Origin: Gordionus sp. m RMFG-2023
Taxonomy: Eukaryota; Nematomorpha; Gordioida; Chordodea; Parachordodidae
DNA length: 64,000 nt
NCBI RefSeq assembly: GCF_954871325.1
Contig: NC_088775.1
Location: 51,251,561-51,315,560 of the forward strand
Reading direction: 5' to 3'
Positions 45,150 to 56,519 of the stretch are shown here, piece after piece (positions within the stretch are counted from its first letter, which is position 1; each line of letters begins with the position of its first letter). The translations under genes and the position numbers were made by a program. The notes beneath the pieces were generated by a model that had not been told where the DNA came from, did not search any database, and was given only the letters and a program-made list of their open reading frames with translations.

Positions 45150-46718
45150 TTCAAAACTAAATTGATAGTAAGTATAACGATATTGTGAGTACTGGATTAG
45201 GGAAAAGGCTAACATCTTAAACGTAATTTTAAGTATCTTTATATCATTCTACTCAGAATTAAATTTCCTATCTAAATATGCTTTGATGTATTTTTTTACG
45301 TTATCGGTTCAAAAAATAAATTTTAAAAATTTTTTGGTGGTAAAAACATTCAGTTGGAAAAGACTAACATCTTAAACGCAATTTTAGGTATTTTTATATC
45401 ATTCTACTCAGAATTAAATTTCCTATCCAATTATGCTCAGATGTATTTTTTTACGTTACCTGTTCAAAAAATAATATTTTTGTCGCCAAAACGTTCGAAT
45501 GGAAAAGGCTAACATCTTAAACGCAATTTTAAGTATTTTTATATCATTGAACTCAGAATTAAATTTCCTATCTAAATATGCCTTGAAGTAATTTTTTACG
45601 TTATCGGTTCAAAAAATAAATTTTAAAAATTTTTTTGTGGTAAAAACGTTCAAGGCTAACATCTTAAACCCAATTTTAAGTATTTTTATATCATTCAACT
45701 CAGAATTAAATTTCCTATCCAATTATGCTTAGATGTATTTTTTTACGTTTCCGGTTCAAAAAATAATATTTTTGTCGCGAAAACGTTCGAAGAGAAAAGG
45801 CTAACATCTTAAATTTAATTTTAAAAATTTTTATATCATTGAAATCAGAATTAAATTTCCTATCTAAATATGCGTTGATGTATTTTTTTACGTTATCGGT
45901 TCAAAAAATACATTTTAAAAATTTTTTGTGCTAAAAACATTCAAAGGGAAAAGGCTAACATCTTAAGATTAATTTTATAAATTTTTATATCATTGAACTC
46001 AGAATTAAATTTCCTATCGAAATATGCTTTGATGTTTTTTTTACGTTATCGGTTGAAAAAATAAATTTTAATAATTTTTTTGTGGTAAAAACGTTCGAAG
46101 GGAAAAGGCTAACATCTTAAACGCAATTTTGAATATTTTTATATCATTCTACACATAATTAAATTTCCTATCCAAATATGCATAGATGTATTTTTTTACG
46201 TTTCCGGTTCAAAAAATAACATTTTTGTCGAGAAAACGTTGGAAGGGAAAAGGCTAACATATTAAGTTTAATTTTATAAATTTTTATATCATTGAACTCA
46301 GAATTAAATTTCCTATCGAAATATGCTTTGATGTATTTTTTTACGTTATCGGTTCAAAAAATAAATTTTAATAATTTTTTTGTGGTAAAAACGTTCGAAG
46401 GGAAAAGGTTAACATCTTAAACGCAATTTTGGATATTTTTATATCATTCTACACAGAATTAAATTTCCTATCCAAATATGCTTAGATGTATTTTTTTACG
46501 TTTCCGGTTCAAAAAATAACATTTTTGTCGCGAAAACGTTCGAAGGTAAAAGGCTAACATCTTAAACGCAATTTTAAGTATTTTTATATCATTGAACTCA
46601 GAATTAAATTTCCTATCCAATTATGCTTAGATGTATTTTTTTTACGTTTCCGGTTCAAAAAATAATTTGTCGCGAAAACGTTCTAAGGGAAAAGGCTAAC
46701 ATCTTAAATTTAATTTTC
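45150..46718 (+). repeat. FB2 left satellite arm (about 11 units)
   Basis: Unit: GGCTAACATCTTAAACGCAA, TATCATT--ACTCAGAATTAA, TTTCCTAT--AAATATGC, TTTTTTTACGTT, CGGTTCAAAAAATAA. Two alternating types: type A has ACGTTATCGG with AATTTTTT-TGGTAAAAAC; type B has ACGTTTCCGG with TTTTTGTCGCGAAAACG. Types largely alternate A-B-A-B, giving a ~295 bp two-unit period. Confidence 0.9.
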
Positions 46719-49700
46719 TTTTCCAACTGAATGTTTTTACCACCAAAAAAATTTTTTAAATATATTTTTTGAACCGATAACGTAAGAAAATACATCAAAG
46801 CATATTTAGATAGGAAATTTAATTCTGAGTTCAATGATATAAAAAAATTTTAAAATTAAATTTAAGATGTTAGCCTTCCCTTCGAACATTTTGGCGACAA
46901 AAATTATATTTTTTGAACCGAAAACGTAAAAAAATACATTTAAGCATAATTAGATAGGAAATTTAATTCTGAGTTCAATGATATAAAAATACTTAAAATT
47001 GCGTTTAAGGTGTTAGCCTTTTCCCTCGAACGTTTTGGCGACAAAAATATTATTTTTTGAACCGGTAACGTAAAAAAATATAGCTAAGCATAATTGGATA
47101 GGAAATTTAATTATGAGTAGAATGATATAAAAATACTTAAAATTGCGTTTAAAATGTTAGCCTTTTCCCTTCGAACGTTTTCGCGACAAAAATGTTATTT
47201 TTTGAACTGGAAACGTAAAAAAATACATCTTAGCATATTTGGATAGGAAATTTAATTCTGAGTAGAATGATATAAAAATTTATAAAATTAAACTTAATAT
47301 GTTAGCCTTTTCCCTTCCAACGTTTTCTCGACAAAAATGTTATTTTTTGAACCGGAAACGTAAAAAAATACATCTATGCATATTTGGATAGGAAATTTAA
47401 TTATGTGTAGAATGATATAAAAATATTCAAAATTGCGTTTAAGATGTTAGCCTTTTCCCTTCGAACGTTTTTACCACAAAAAAATTATTAAAATTTATTT
47501 TTTCAACCGATAACGTAAAAAAAACATCAAAGCATATTTAGATAGGAAATTTAATTCTGAGTTCAATGATATAAAAAAATTTTAAAATTAAATTTAAGAT
47601 GTTAGCCTTCCCTTCGAACATTTTGGCGACAAAAATTATATTTTTTGAACCGAAAACGTAAAAAAATACATTTAAGCATAATTAGATAGGAAATTTAATT
47701 CTGAGTTCAATGATATAAAAATACTTAAAATTGCGTTTAAGATGTTAGCCTTTTCCCTTCGAACGTTTTTACCACAAAAAAATTATTAAAATTTATTTTT
47801 TGAACAGATAACGTAAAAAAAGATATCAAAGCATATTTCGATAGGAAATTTAATTCTGAGTTCAATGATATAAAAATTTATAAAATTAAACTTAAGATGT
47901 TAGCCTTATCCCTTCGAACGTTTTCGCGACAAAAATGTTATTTTTTGAACCGGAAACGTAAAAAAATACATCTAAGCATAATTGGATAGGAAATTTAATT
48001 ATGAGTAGAATGATATAAAAATACTTAAAATTGCGTTTAAAATGTTAGCCTTTTCCCTTCGAACGTTTTTACCACAAAGAAATTATTAAATTGAACCGAT
48101 AACGTAAGAAAATACATCAAAGCATATTTCGATAGGAAATTTAATTCTGAGTTCAATGATATAAAAATTTATAAAATTAAACTTAAGATGTTAGCCTTTT
48201 CCCTTCGAACGTTTTCGCGACAAAAATGTTATTTTTTGAACCGGAAACGTAAAAAAATACATCTAAGCATAATTGGATAGGAAATAATTCTGAGTAGAAT
48301 GATATAAAAATAAAAATTGCGTTTAAGATGTTAGCCTTTTCCCTTCAAACGTTTTTATTACAAAAAAATTATTAAAATTTATTTTTGAACCGATAACGTA
48401 AAAAAATACATCAAAGCATATTTCGATAGGAAATTTAATTCTGAGTTCAATGACATAAAAATTTATAAAATTAAACTTAAGATGTTAGCCTTTTCCCTTC
48501 GAACGTTTTCGCGACAAAGATGTTATTTTTTGTACCGGAAACGTAAAAAAATACATCTAAGCATAATTAGATAGGAAATTTAATTATGAGTAGAATGATA
48601 TAAAAATACTTAAAATTGCGTTTAAAATGTTAGCCTTTTCCCTTCGAACGTTTTTACCACAAAGAAATTATTAAATTGAACTGATAACGTAAGAAAATAC
48701 ATCAAAGCATATTTCGATAGGAAATTTAATTCTGAGTTCAATGATATAAAAATTTATAAAATTAAACTTAAGATGTTAGCCTTTTCCTTCGAACGTTTTC
48801 GCGACAAAAATGTTATTTTTGAACCGGAAACATTAAGCATAATTGGATAGGAAATTTAATTATGAGTAGAATGATATAAAAATACTTAAAATTGCGTTTA
48901 AAATGTTAGCCTTTTCCTTCGAACGTTTTTACCACAAAGAAATTATTAAATTGAAAACGTAAGAAAATACATCAAAGCATATTTCGATAGGAAATTTAAT
49001 TCTGAGTTCAATGATATAAAAATTTATAAAATTAAACTTAAGATGTTAGCCTTCCCTTCGAACGTTTTCGCGACAAAAATATTATTTTTTGAACCAGAAA
49101 CGTAAAAAAATACATCTAAGCATATTTGGATAGGAAATTTAATTCTGAGTAGAATGATATAAAAATATTCAAAATTGCGTTTAAGATGTTAGCCTTTTCC
49201 CTTCGAACGTTTTACCACAAAAAATATTAAAATTTATTTTGACCGATAACGTAAAAAAATACATCAAGGATATTTCGATGGAAATTTAATTCTGAGTTAA
49301 ATGATATAAAAATTTATAAAATTAAACTTAAGATGTTAGCCTTTTCCTTCGAACGTTTTCGCGACGAAACGTAAAAAAATACATCTAAGCATAATTGTAT
49401 AGGAAATTTAATTATGAGTAGAATGATATAAAAATACTTAAAATTGCGTTTAAAATGTTAGCCTTTTATCTTCGAACGTTTTTACCACAAAGAAATTATT
49501 AAATTGAACCGATAACGTAAGAAAATACATCAAAGCATATTTCGATAGGAAATTTAATTCTGAGTTCAATGATATAAAAATTTATAAAATTAAACTTAAG
49601 ATGTTAGCCTTTTCCCTTCGAACGTTTTCGCGACAAAAATGTTATTTTTTGAACCGGAAACGTAAAAAAATACATCTAAGCATAATTGGATAGGAAATTT

Positions 49701-50640
49701 AATTATGAGTAGAATGATATAAAAATACTTAAAATTGCGTTTAAAATGTTAGCCTTTTCCTTTCGAACGTTTTTACCACAAAGAAATTATTAAATTGAAA
49801 ACGTAAGAAAATACATCAAAGCATATTTCGATAGGAAATTTAATTCTGAGTTCAATGATATAAAAATTTATAAAATTAAACTTAAGATGTTAGCCTTTCC
49901 CTTCGAACGTTTTCGCGACAAAAATGTTATTTTTTGAACCAGAAACGTAAAAAAATACATCTAAGCATATTTGGATAGGAAATTTAATTCTGAGTAGAAT
50001 GATATAAAAATATTCAAAATTGCGTTTAAGATGTTAGCCTTTTCCCTTCGAACGTTTTTACCACAAAAAAATTATTAAAATTTATTTTTTGAACCGATAC
50101 CGTAAAAAAAGACATCAAAGCATATTTCGATAGGAAATTTAATTCTGAGTTCAATGATATAAAAATTTATAAAATTAAACTTAAGATGTTAGCCTTTTCC
50201 CTTCGAACGTTTTCGCGACAAAAATGTTATTTTTTGAACCGGAAACGTAAAAAAATACATCTAAGCATAATTGGATAGGAAATTTAATTATGAGTAGAAT
50301 GATATAAAAATACTTAAAATTGCGTTTAAAATGTTAGCCTTTTCCTTTCGAACGTTTTTACCACAAAGAAATTATTAAAATTTATTTTTTGAACCGATAA
50401 CGTAAAAAAATACATCAAAGCATATTTCGATAGGAAATTTAATTCTGAGTTCAATGATATAAAAATTTATAAAATTAAACTTAAGATGTTAGCCTTTTCT
50501 CTTCGAACGTTTTCGCGACAAAAATGTTATTTTTTGAACCGGAAACGTAAAAAAATACATCTAAGCATATTTGGATAGGAAATTTAATTTTGAGTTGAAT
50601 TATATAAAGATACTTAAAATTACGTGTAAGATATTAATAA
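46719..50640 (-). repeat. FB2 right satellite arm (about 26 units, inverted)
   Basis: The same A and B units on the opposite strand, seen as GATGTTAGCCTTTTCCCTTC followed either by GTTTTCGCGACAAAAATG (type B) or GTTTTTACCACAAA (type A). Alternation is regular for most of the arm. Neighbouring dimers are nearly identical (for example 48040-48340 against 48610-48780 and 49450-49760), so the arm grew by recent duplication of multi-unit blocks. It is about 2.5 times as long as the left arm. Confidence 0.9.
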
Positions 50641-51024
50641 AATTAAAACTTCAATTTATTTCAAAGAATATATAAAAAAAATTGAAAAAATCTTAAAATT
50701 TCCATTTTATTAATATATTATATTCCATTTTTTTAAAATAAATAAATATAATTTAATTAAAAATATAAATTAAAAATTAATAAAATTAAATTAAAACCGC
50801 AATTTATTTCAAAGAATTAATAAAAAAATTGAAAAGATCTTAAAATTTCCATTTTTTTAATATATTATAATGTAATGGCTATTATAATATTTTTCTCCTA
50901 AAAAAAGCAATAAATCAATTAAATTACACATTAATCATTTTCTTTGTTATTTTTATTTTCAATATTATTTTTTAGCCTTTCGTATCATGCAGCCTTTCGA
51001 CTTTTAGACTTTGCGGTCATTTAG

Positions 51025-51998
51025 TGTTTTTAATTTTTTTCAACGCTTTTTAACAAAGTTTGGAAAGTTCAAATCTAAGAATCTCTTAATATTTTTAGAA
51101 ACCGAAATTACTTTTTTAAATTATTGATATATTTGAATTATTCTATTTCCTAAACATTTTGTGATTGTATAAGATGGGCCTTTAAGAGAAGAGCCTTGCA
51201 AATTAAACAAATTTGACGGCTTACAATTTTATTTATTTAACTCTGTCCGAAATTTTTAATTACAAAATATAAATTAAACCTATTTTTGTAATAAAAATAT
51301 AAATAATTATTTTGTATTAATCCCAGGGAAATTCTAATTTTAATACATTAAGAGACAGGGCCCGAACCTTTATTTATAATGGTTCAATATAAAAAAAATT
51401 ATAATGGTTAAGGTTCTTAAAAAAATTTATAAAGTTTCGGTTCGGTTCAGCAATGTAAAGGTTTGTAAAAGTTCATTAAGGTTAGAATCTTTTTTATTGA
51501 AACATTACTATCGTATTACCATTTTAATTATGAATATTATTTATTAAAATTTTTGCCATCACTTTAATTAATATATTGTTTATTTATAAAATAGATGAAA
51601 TTAATTTATTCTTATTCCCTTATATCAAATTACATATGGGTAGGTGGTGATATTATACTTAAATTAATTAAATAAATGCAACTAAATCTAAAATCTACAA
51701 ATTGGTTATTTAGATATTTTGCATATAAAAATTATAGGAATGCTCTAATACTATATGAAACAGATAAAAGATTGTGAATTTAAGTCATACTTAAAAAAAG
51801 TAATATATGCTTATGGATATTAAACAAATATTTTGATCGTTTAATAAAAATTTGGGCACACCTCTATTATTTGGGTTGTCAGAGGATGCCATACAGTCAA
51901 CATTATTCTAAAATGCTAAATTTTATAAATAAAGTAAAAATCACTTTTGTTATTTTTTTTGTTGCTAAAAATCACACATCTATTTTGTTCTTAGGCTT
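51025..51998. other. AT-rich interval with a hAT-type relic
   Basis: At 51353-51490, AGGGCCCGAACC, GGTTAAGGTTC and TTCGGTTCGG resemble the GGTTCGG subterminal repeats of the MITEs at 22.7 and 27 kb. No gene is seen. Confidence 0.4.
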
Positions 51999-52211
51999 TA
52001 GTGTTGTTAAAAAGCCCGATTTGGGTCGACATTTAAAAATGGTCTGAATAAGATTTTAGACAAAATAGTATTATGTAAATCTCAAGATTTATCATATAGA
52101 TGTCCAAATTTTATGCCAGCTATGAGAAAAATCTCCAGGCTTGCATAATATTATTTTGGTTATAACCGGGCCGTTTTTAAAAATTGACCCGTGGGCTTTT
52201 TAATAACACTA
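51999..52211. mobile_element. hAT-type MITE, family TAGTGTTGTTAAA, diverged copy
   Basis: TAGTGTTGTTAAAAAGCCCG at the left and the inverse GGGCTTTTTAATAACACTA at the right, 213 bp, flanked by TTAGGCTT (51991-51998) and TTAGGCTC (52212-52219), an 8 bp duplication with one mismatch. The interior is clearly different in sequence from the copies at 18.5 and 43.4 kb, so it is a subfamily or an older copy. Confidence 0.85.
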
Positions 52212-52219
52212 TTAGGCTC

Positions 52220-52965
52220 ACTGTTTAATGATTAGTAAAAAGGTTAAAAAATATTTGCGATTAAAATTAAGGTTATCATATTCAAAATATTTTTAAAAAA
52301 ATCTTTATTTTCACATATTACTTGATTACATTTATCGAAGGTCTTTTTTTATTTTACACTAATATTTTAATTAGAATTTTGACTATCTTAGTCCGGTTTA
52401 TTCTAATAATATCTTGAATTCTTCTATAAATTTTTATTATTAACGAGTAGCACAACGCTTTCCGCATCATTATAGACCAGATATTTTTTTATTATAATTT
52501 GTCAAGGTTTAATAAATTTTTTATTTATAAAAATGCTATCGCACGCAACAATACTCCCTAAATTTATAAGAATATTCTGTATATATGTCGTATTGAGTTA
52601 TGAAATTCATTAGGATTCGAAATCGGTCAATTTTAAAACATTTACTAAGAGCGGTTTTTAAATTTGAAAAATATGATTTAAGCGGTAAGTGTAGTCAAGG
52701 TGAATAAAGTACCCACACTGTGAATTTCAGACAATTTTGCTTAGAACTGTTGAAATAATTTTAATATATATTTGTTTTTATATATAGATTTTTCATATAA
52801 ATTAAAAATAATTAAGTTTATGAAGAAAATTGTGAAATTTATATGTGGGCAGTCTAGACATGCTGGAATACACCGATGAAATCAATTTTTCAAATTTAAA
52901 ATGACCCTTAGTAAAGGATATAAAATTGAAAGATTCCGAATTTCCATGGATTCCCCCATTCAACA
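52220..52965. other. AT-rich, no gene seen
   Basis: No frame of note and no pairable repeat. Short G+C-richer words around 52620-52720 do not form a recognisable feature. Confidence 0.35.
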
Positions 52966-52969
52966 TATA

Positions 52970-53480
52970 TATGCAAAACCCTGCTCAGCAAATTTTAAAA
53001 AAAATTCTAAATAGGCAGGACAATTAATACATGAAATATTAACAGGTCTGACAGGACACATACATAATAAATTGTGCCAGACCTAGCAATTAATATTCTT
53101 TAAAATAATAAATAATAACAATGGGCATTAAAATTTTCATGTTTTTTTAATCAAGCTAATATTTTGATTAATACTATTTAAAAATAAATTATAATATGCT
53201 TATTTCGTTGTATTTAAATAGATGTATAATTAAAATACAGTTAAATCTGCATATAACAGCAAATTCATAAAAAATAATTTAAGATATGGTCTAATTTCAA
53301 TTCCAGATATCAAAATAAAATTGATTTATAAAATGGTTATTATAGAAATAGATAGCCATAGAGATAAAATTTAACCGGTCTGTCCTGACTTTTAGTAGAG
53401 TAAATTTTTTTATCTGGCTCGGATGGCCTGACAAACAATTAAATGAAGGGCCGGGCCAGGCCGAGTTTTGCAGATCTCTG
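52970..53480. mobile_element. hAT-like MITE, ends TGCAAAAC-C-GC
   Basis: The right end GGGCCGGGCCAGGCCGAGTT followed by TTGCAGATCTCTG at 53480 is a clear hAT terminus with GGCC repeats. The left end is weaker: ATGCAAAACCCTGCTCAGC at 52972 matches its inverse (TGCAAAACTCGGCCTGGCC) at 14 of 19 positions. CAGGTCTGACAGGAC and CCAGACCTAGC at 53045-53090 are internal repeats. No duplication is seen. Confidence 0.55.
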
Positions 53481-54687
53481 ATGTATAATATACATTAATT
53501 TTAAAATTAAATACTAATATTAGTTTTTTTTAGGAATATTTACAAATTTTTATTTTTAAATTTTCCCAATAAAATATAAGATTAATATTTCAACAATTAT
53601 AAGTGGTGTTGTAAATAAAATTTGTTTTTTTTTTAAATTATGGTGAACAGTTTTTATTATTTTAAACGAATTTTGATGCGTTTGATTTTTAAGTTCATTT
53701 AATTAAAAAGTTAAAACAATTTTTAGTATTTTCTTACTCAATTATTTCCTTCAAATATTTTTTAGCGCGCTTCCAATTCTGAATAGTGTCGATACATAAA
53801 AATAATTATATTATATCGGCAGATAAATTTAAAAAAGAAGCGAAGCAAGCTCCAATATATCAGACATAATCTTTTATAAATGTATTATATATTTTTATGA
53901 ATTAAAATTAAGTCCAAGTCTGCGACAATTTGATTTGGGCAACAATAAATTCCTTCAGTTATATACCAGGCTAATTCTTAAAATTTTGCTTCTTTCTCAG
54001 TTTTAGATAAATCTGTGTATATTTTTGGTAAAATTTTAAATATTATTTCTTATATAAAATTATATATACGTGCTTATTACATTTTTTTCATATATTTGTT
54101 TCTATTTTTTTTTCTTCCTTCTTTTATTCATTGTTTCTTTTCCTTCTATGCTCTCCTATAATTCATCTTCAACCATCACGCAGTGGGGAGTGAGCAGCAA
54201 TGCTGACTACTCTAATGTTTAGATAAAGTCAGTAGTTATGTTTAAATAAAGCCAGTAGTTAAGAGGATGTTAAGGAGACACATAGTTTCGTTAGAAAAAA
54301 TTAGAATAATTTTTTAAACTCCAGGAATCGAAGCAATAATAAAAATGTATTAAGCAAGAATAAATTTTTTAGGTGATAAAGTACAAATACATATGTATAA
54401 AAATTTAGTCGAAATATTCTTTATTGTGCATATAAAAACATTTTTTCAGATATTATGAAATTGGTGAGCGATACCCCGTCAAGAATGACGGTGAATCAGA
54501 TATTTTCTTTCACAAATTTCCTTTTATTTTGATGAGAGGCGAATCCGAAATTTTTTATTATTTTTATAAAATATATTCATGAAATATATATTTAGTACCT
54601 TTATTATGAACAAATAATTGAAACATATTTGTAAATATACTAATAAAATAATTTTTTCAGATATTATGAAATTAAGTCTCTCCCAAA
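53481..54687. other. AT-rich, no gene seen
   Basis: 54090-54180 is a pyrimidine-rich stretch. AAAGTCAGTAGTTATG and AAAGCCAGTAGTTAAG form a short tandem pair at 54225-54262. CAGATATTATGAAATT occurs at 54449 and again at 54658, a 209 bp apart direct repeat of unknown origin. No gene is recognised. Confidence 0.35.
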
Positions 54688-55463
54688 ATCCTACCCTCAG
54701 CCTCATCGTGGCGGGGGAGTGAAACGTCTTTTGAAGGTTAATGGAGGTTTAAAATGTCCCCTATGATATATGTCTAGAATAGGATCACCGTCTCCTCGAC
54801 GGGATGTAAAAACCACTTAAAGAGGTTGATGTCCATCCGATTGTAAAAACCTTGCTATAAAATTTCCTAAACAACAAAGCATGGGCGTGGTACAGCCCAA
54901 AGTACCCAGTGGGCCTCCTCATCCACCTACGACAAAAAGAAGGATAGGAAACCTGGTGGAACCACGATTCGTGAAAATGAAACTTATGACGGCCAAAAAC
55001 GACCTGATAATAAGTGGAGAAACCAGTTTACGGGGGATCGAGTAAGGGTCGTTTCATAGAATGTTGGGAGAATGACGGGAAGAGCGGGAGAAGTGGTCGC
55101 TGTAATAGAAGTATATAGATGTGTACTGCATACAGGACACCAGTTAGAAAAGTAATGGCGCAAAAACGATTGCCAAACAAAAAGTATAAATTCTTCTGGC
55201 AAGGAAGCAATGATGGTAAGGCTGGAGTTGAGGTATTGGTTGCGGAGAAATTGATGGACAAAGTAGTCGAAGTGGCTAAATAACCAGATAATGGTAACAA
55301 GATGATTTTTGGTAGATAGCTATATAATATTATCTCGAAATATGATCCTCAGGTTGAAGAAGAGAAAGATATATTTTGGGACTATCTATTGGGAAATGGT
55401 ATGATAGAAAAGAAAATAGTGATAACGATATTTACAAGATGGCGAAAAGAAATGCTAAGAAAT

Positions 55464-56519
55464 TGAAATGATTTGATTAATTTATTGTAAAGTGATTTAA
55501 TATAATATTATCAGCTATATATATATGTTTTTCTATTTTTATAAATTGTATCTTTAAGCGAATATAAAAAATCAATTTATTTAAATACATTACAGTTCTC
55601 CCCACTATAAATTGAATTCATCATAATAACGTAATGGGGGTTTCGAAACTCTTTTTTCTAGAGTTGTATTTCCAATATGTTCTGCAATGTCCAAATGCTC
55701 AGTCATTGTCATGGGTGTTTCTTTAGCTTGTACATGAGCTTCCCTCAGTTGGTCGGCATGCTTGTTTTTTGCAATACCCTCAGACTCAACATCATACAAT
55801 ATCACACTTTTCCGTTGAACCACTGTTCCTTCATGCCATGCCGCAGTCCTTTCATTTTTTACCCAAACCTTTTGCTTCTCTTTAAATTCACGGGGCTCAA
55901 CGTTCCTATCATTATAATTTTTTTGTTTCCATAACGCGTTTTCAGTCCTTTCTCTCGTAGATAATTTCCACTGATCTAACGTCGTCCTGAGCGGCCTTCC
56001 AAACATCATTTCGGCAGGGGATTTAACGGTAGTTGCGTCTGGAGTATTTCGGTGTGTAATTAAAACATTCGCTAAATTTAACTGGTCCGGAGTCCCACTT
56101 CTCCTTCCAGCAAAGAAATGCGTTATCGTACGTATATAGCGCTCAGCCAAACCATTCGACTTGGGGCTATAAGGGGCCGATCTAAAATGTTTTATATTAT
56201 TTAGGTAATCCTGAATATTAACTTTTTCTTTGACAAATTCTGGAATATGAAATTGAGTATGTTCTTCAATCTTCTTCAGAAGCATGGTATAATTTTAATC
56301 TTTTTATTTTAAATAATTCGTCGCCGTCAAAAATGACTTGAAAAATAAATCGTCGTCGCCAAATGAAATGATTTGATTAATTTATTGTAAAGTGATTTAA
56401 TATAATATTATCAGCTATATATATATTGTTTTTCTAATTTTATAAATTGTAAATAAATTGTGTAAATAAATTGTATCTTTAAGCGAATATAAAAAATCAA
56501 TTTATTTAAATACATTACA
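55464..56519 (-). mobile_element. Short LTR retrotransposon fossil (Gypsy-type)
   Basis: Two direct repeats, TGAAATGATTTG to ACATTACA (55464-55594 and 56364-56519), form LTRs of about 131 and 156 bp, and GAAAT is duplicated on both sides (55459-55463 and 56520-56524). On the minus strand, a purine-rich GTGGGGAGAAC lies directly before the downstream LTR and a TGGCGACGACGA primer-site-like sequence directly follows the upstream LTR. Only a small internal part remains, chiefly part of an integrase. The near-identical LTRs indicate a fairly young insertion. It is broken. Confidence 0.9.
55605..56285 (-). pseudogene. Gypsy-type integrase, partial, fossil
   Basis: Reads as the end of an integrase core (APYSPKSNGLAERYIRT, the region of the catalytic Glu), a PAEMMFGRPLRTTLDQW block, and a C-terminal domain (VWVKNERTAAWHEGTVVQR) that binds DNA in this family. 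It is the main remaining coding part of the short LTR element. Other parts of pol and gag are not seen here. Treated as a fossil. Confidence 0.85.

Larger units (their letters stand above)
44713..51014. mobile_element. Giant foldback element FB2 (6.3 kb) with opposed satellite arms
   Basis: The ends are inverted: GTCTATAAGTCGAAAGGCTG at 44719 and the inverse of AGCCTTTCGACTTTTAGAC at 50991-51009. The inverted match extends about 390 bp through AAAAATAATATTGAAAATAA and GAAATAAATTGCGG. A 10 bp direct repeat GGTCATTTAG (44703-44712 and 51015-51024) flanks it and is a good target-duplication candidate. Between the ends are about 11 forward and about 26 reverse copies of a ~147 bp unit, switching direction at about 46718. 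Long inverted ends with a 9-10 bp duplication point to Mutator-like or other foldback DNA transposons. No transposase is present. Confidence 0.85.

Noticed and set aside
55677-55934. Plus-strand 85-codon frame
   Set aside because: It is the antisense shadow of the integrase fossil on the minus strand.
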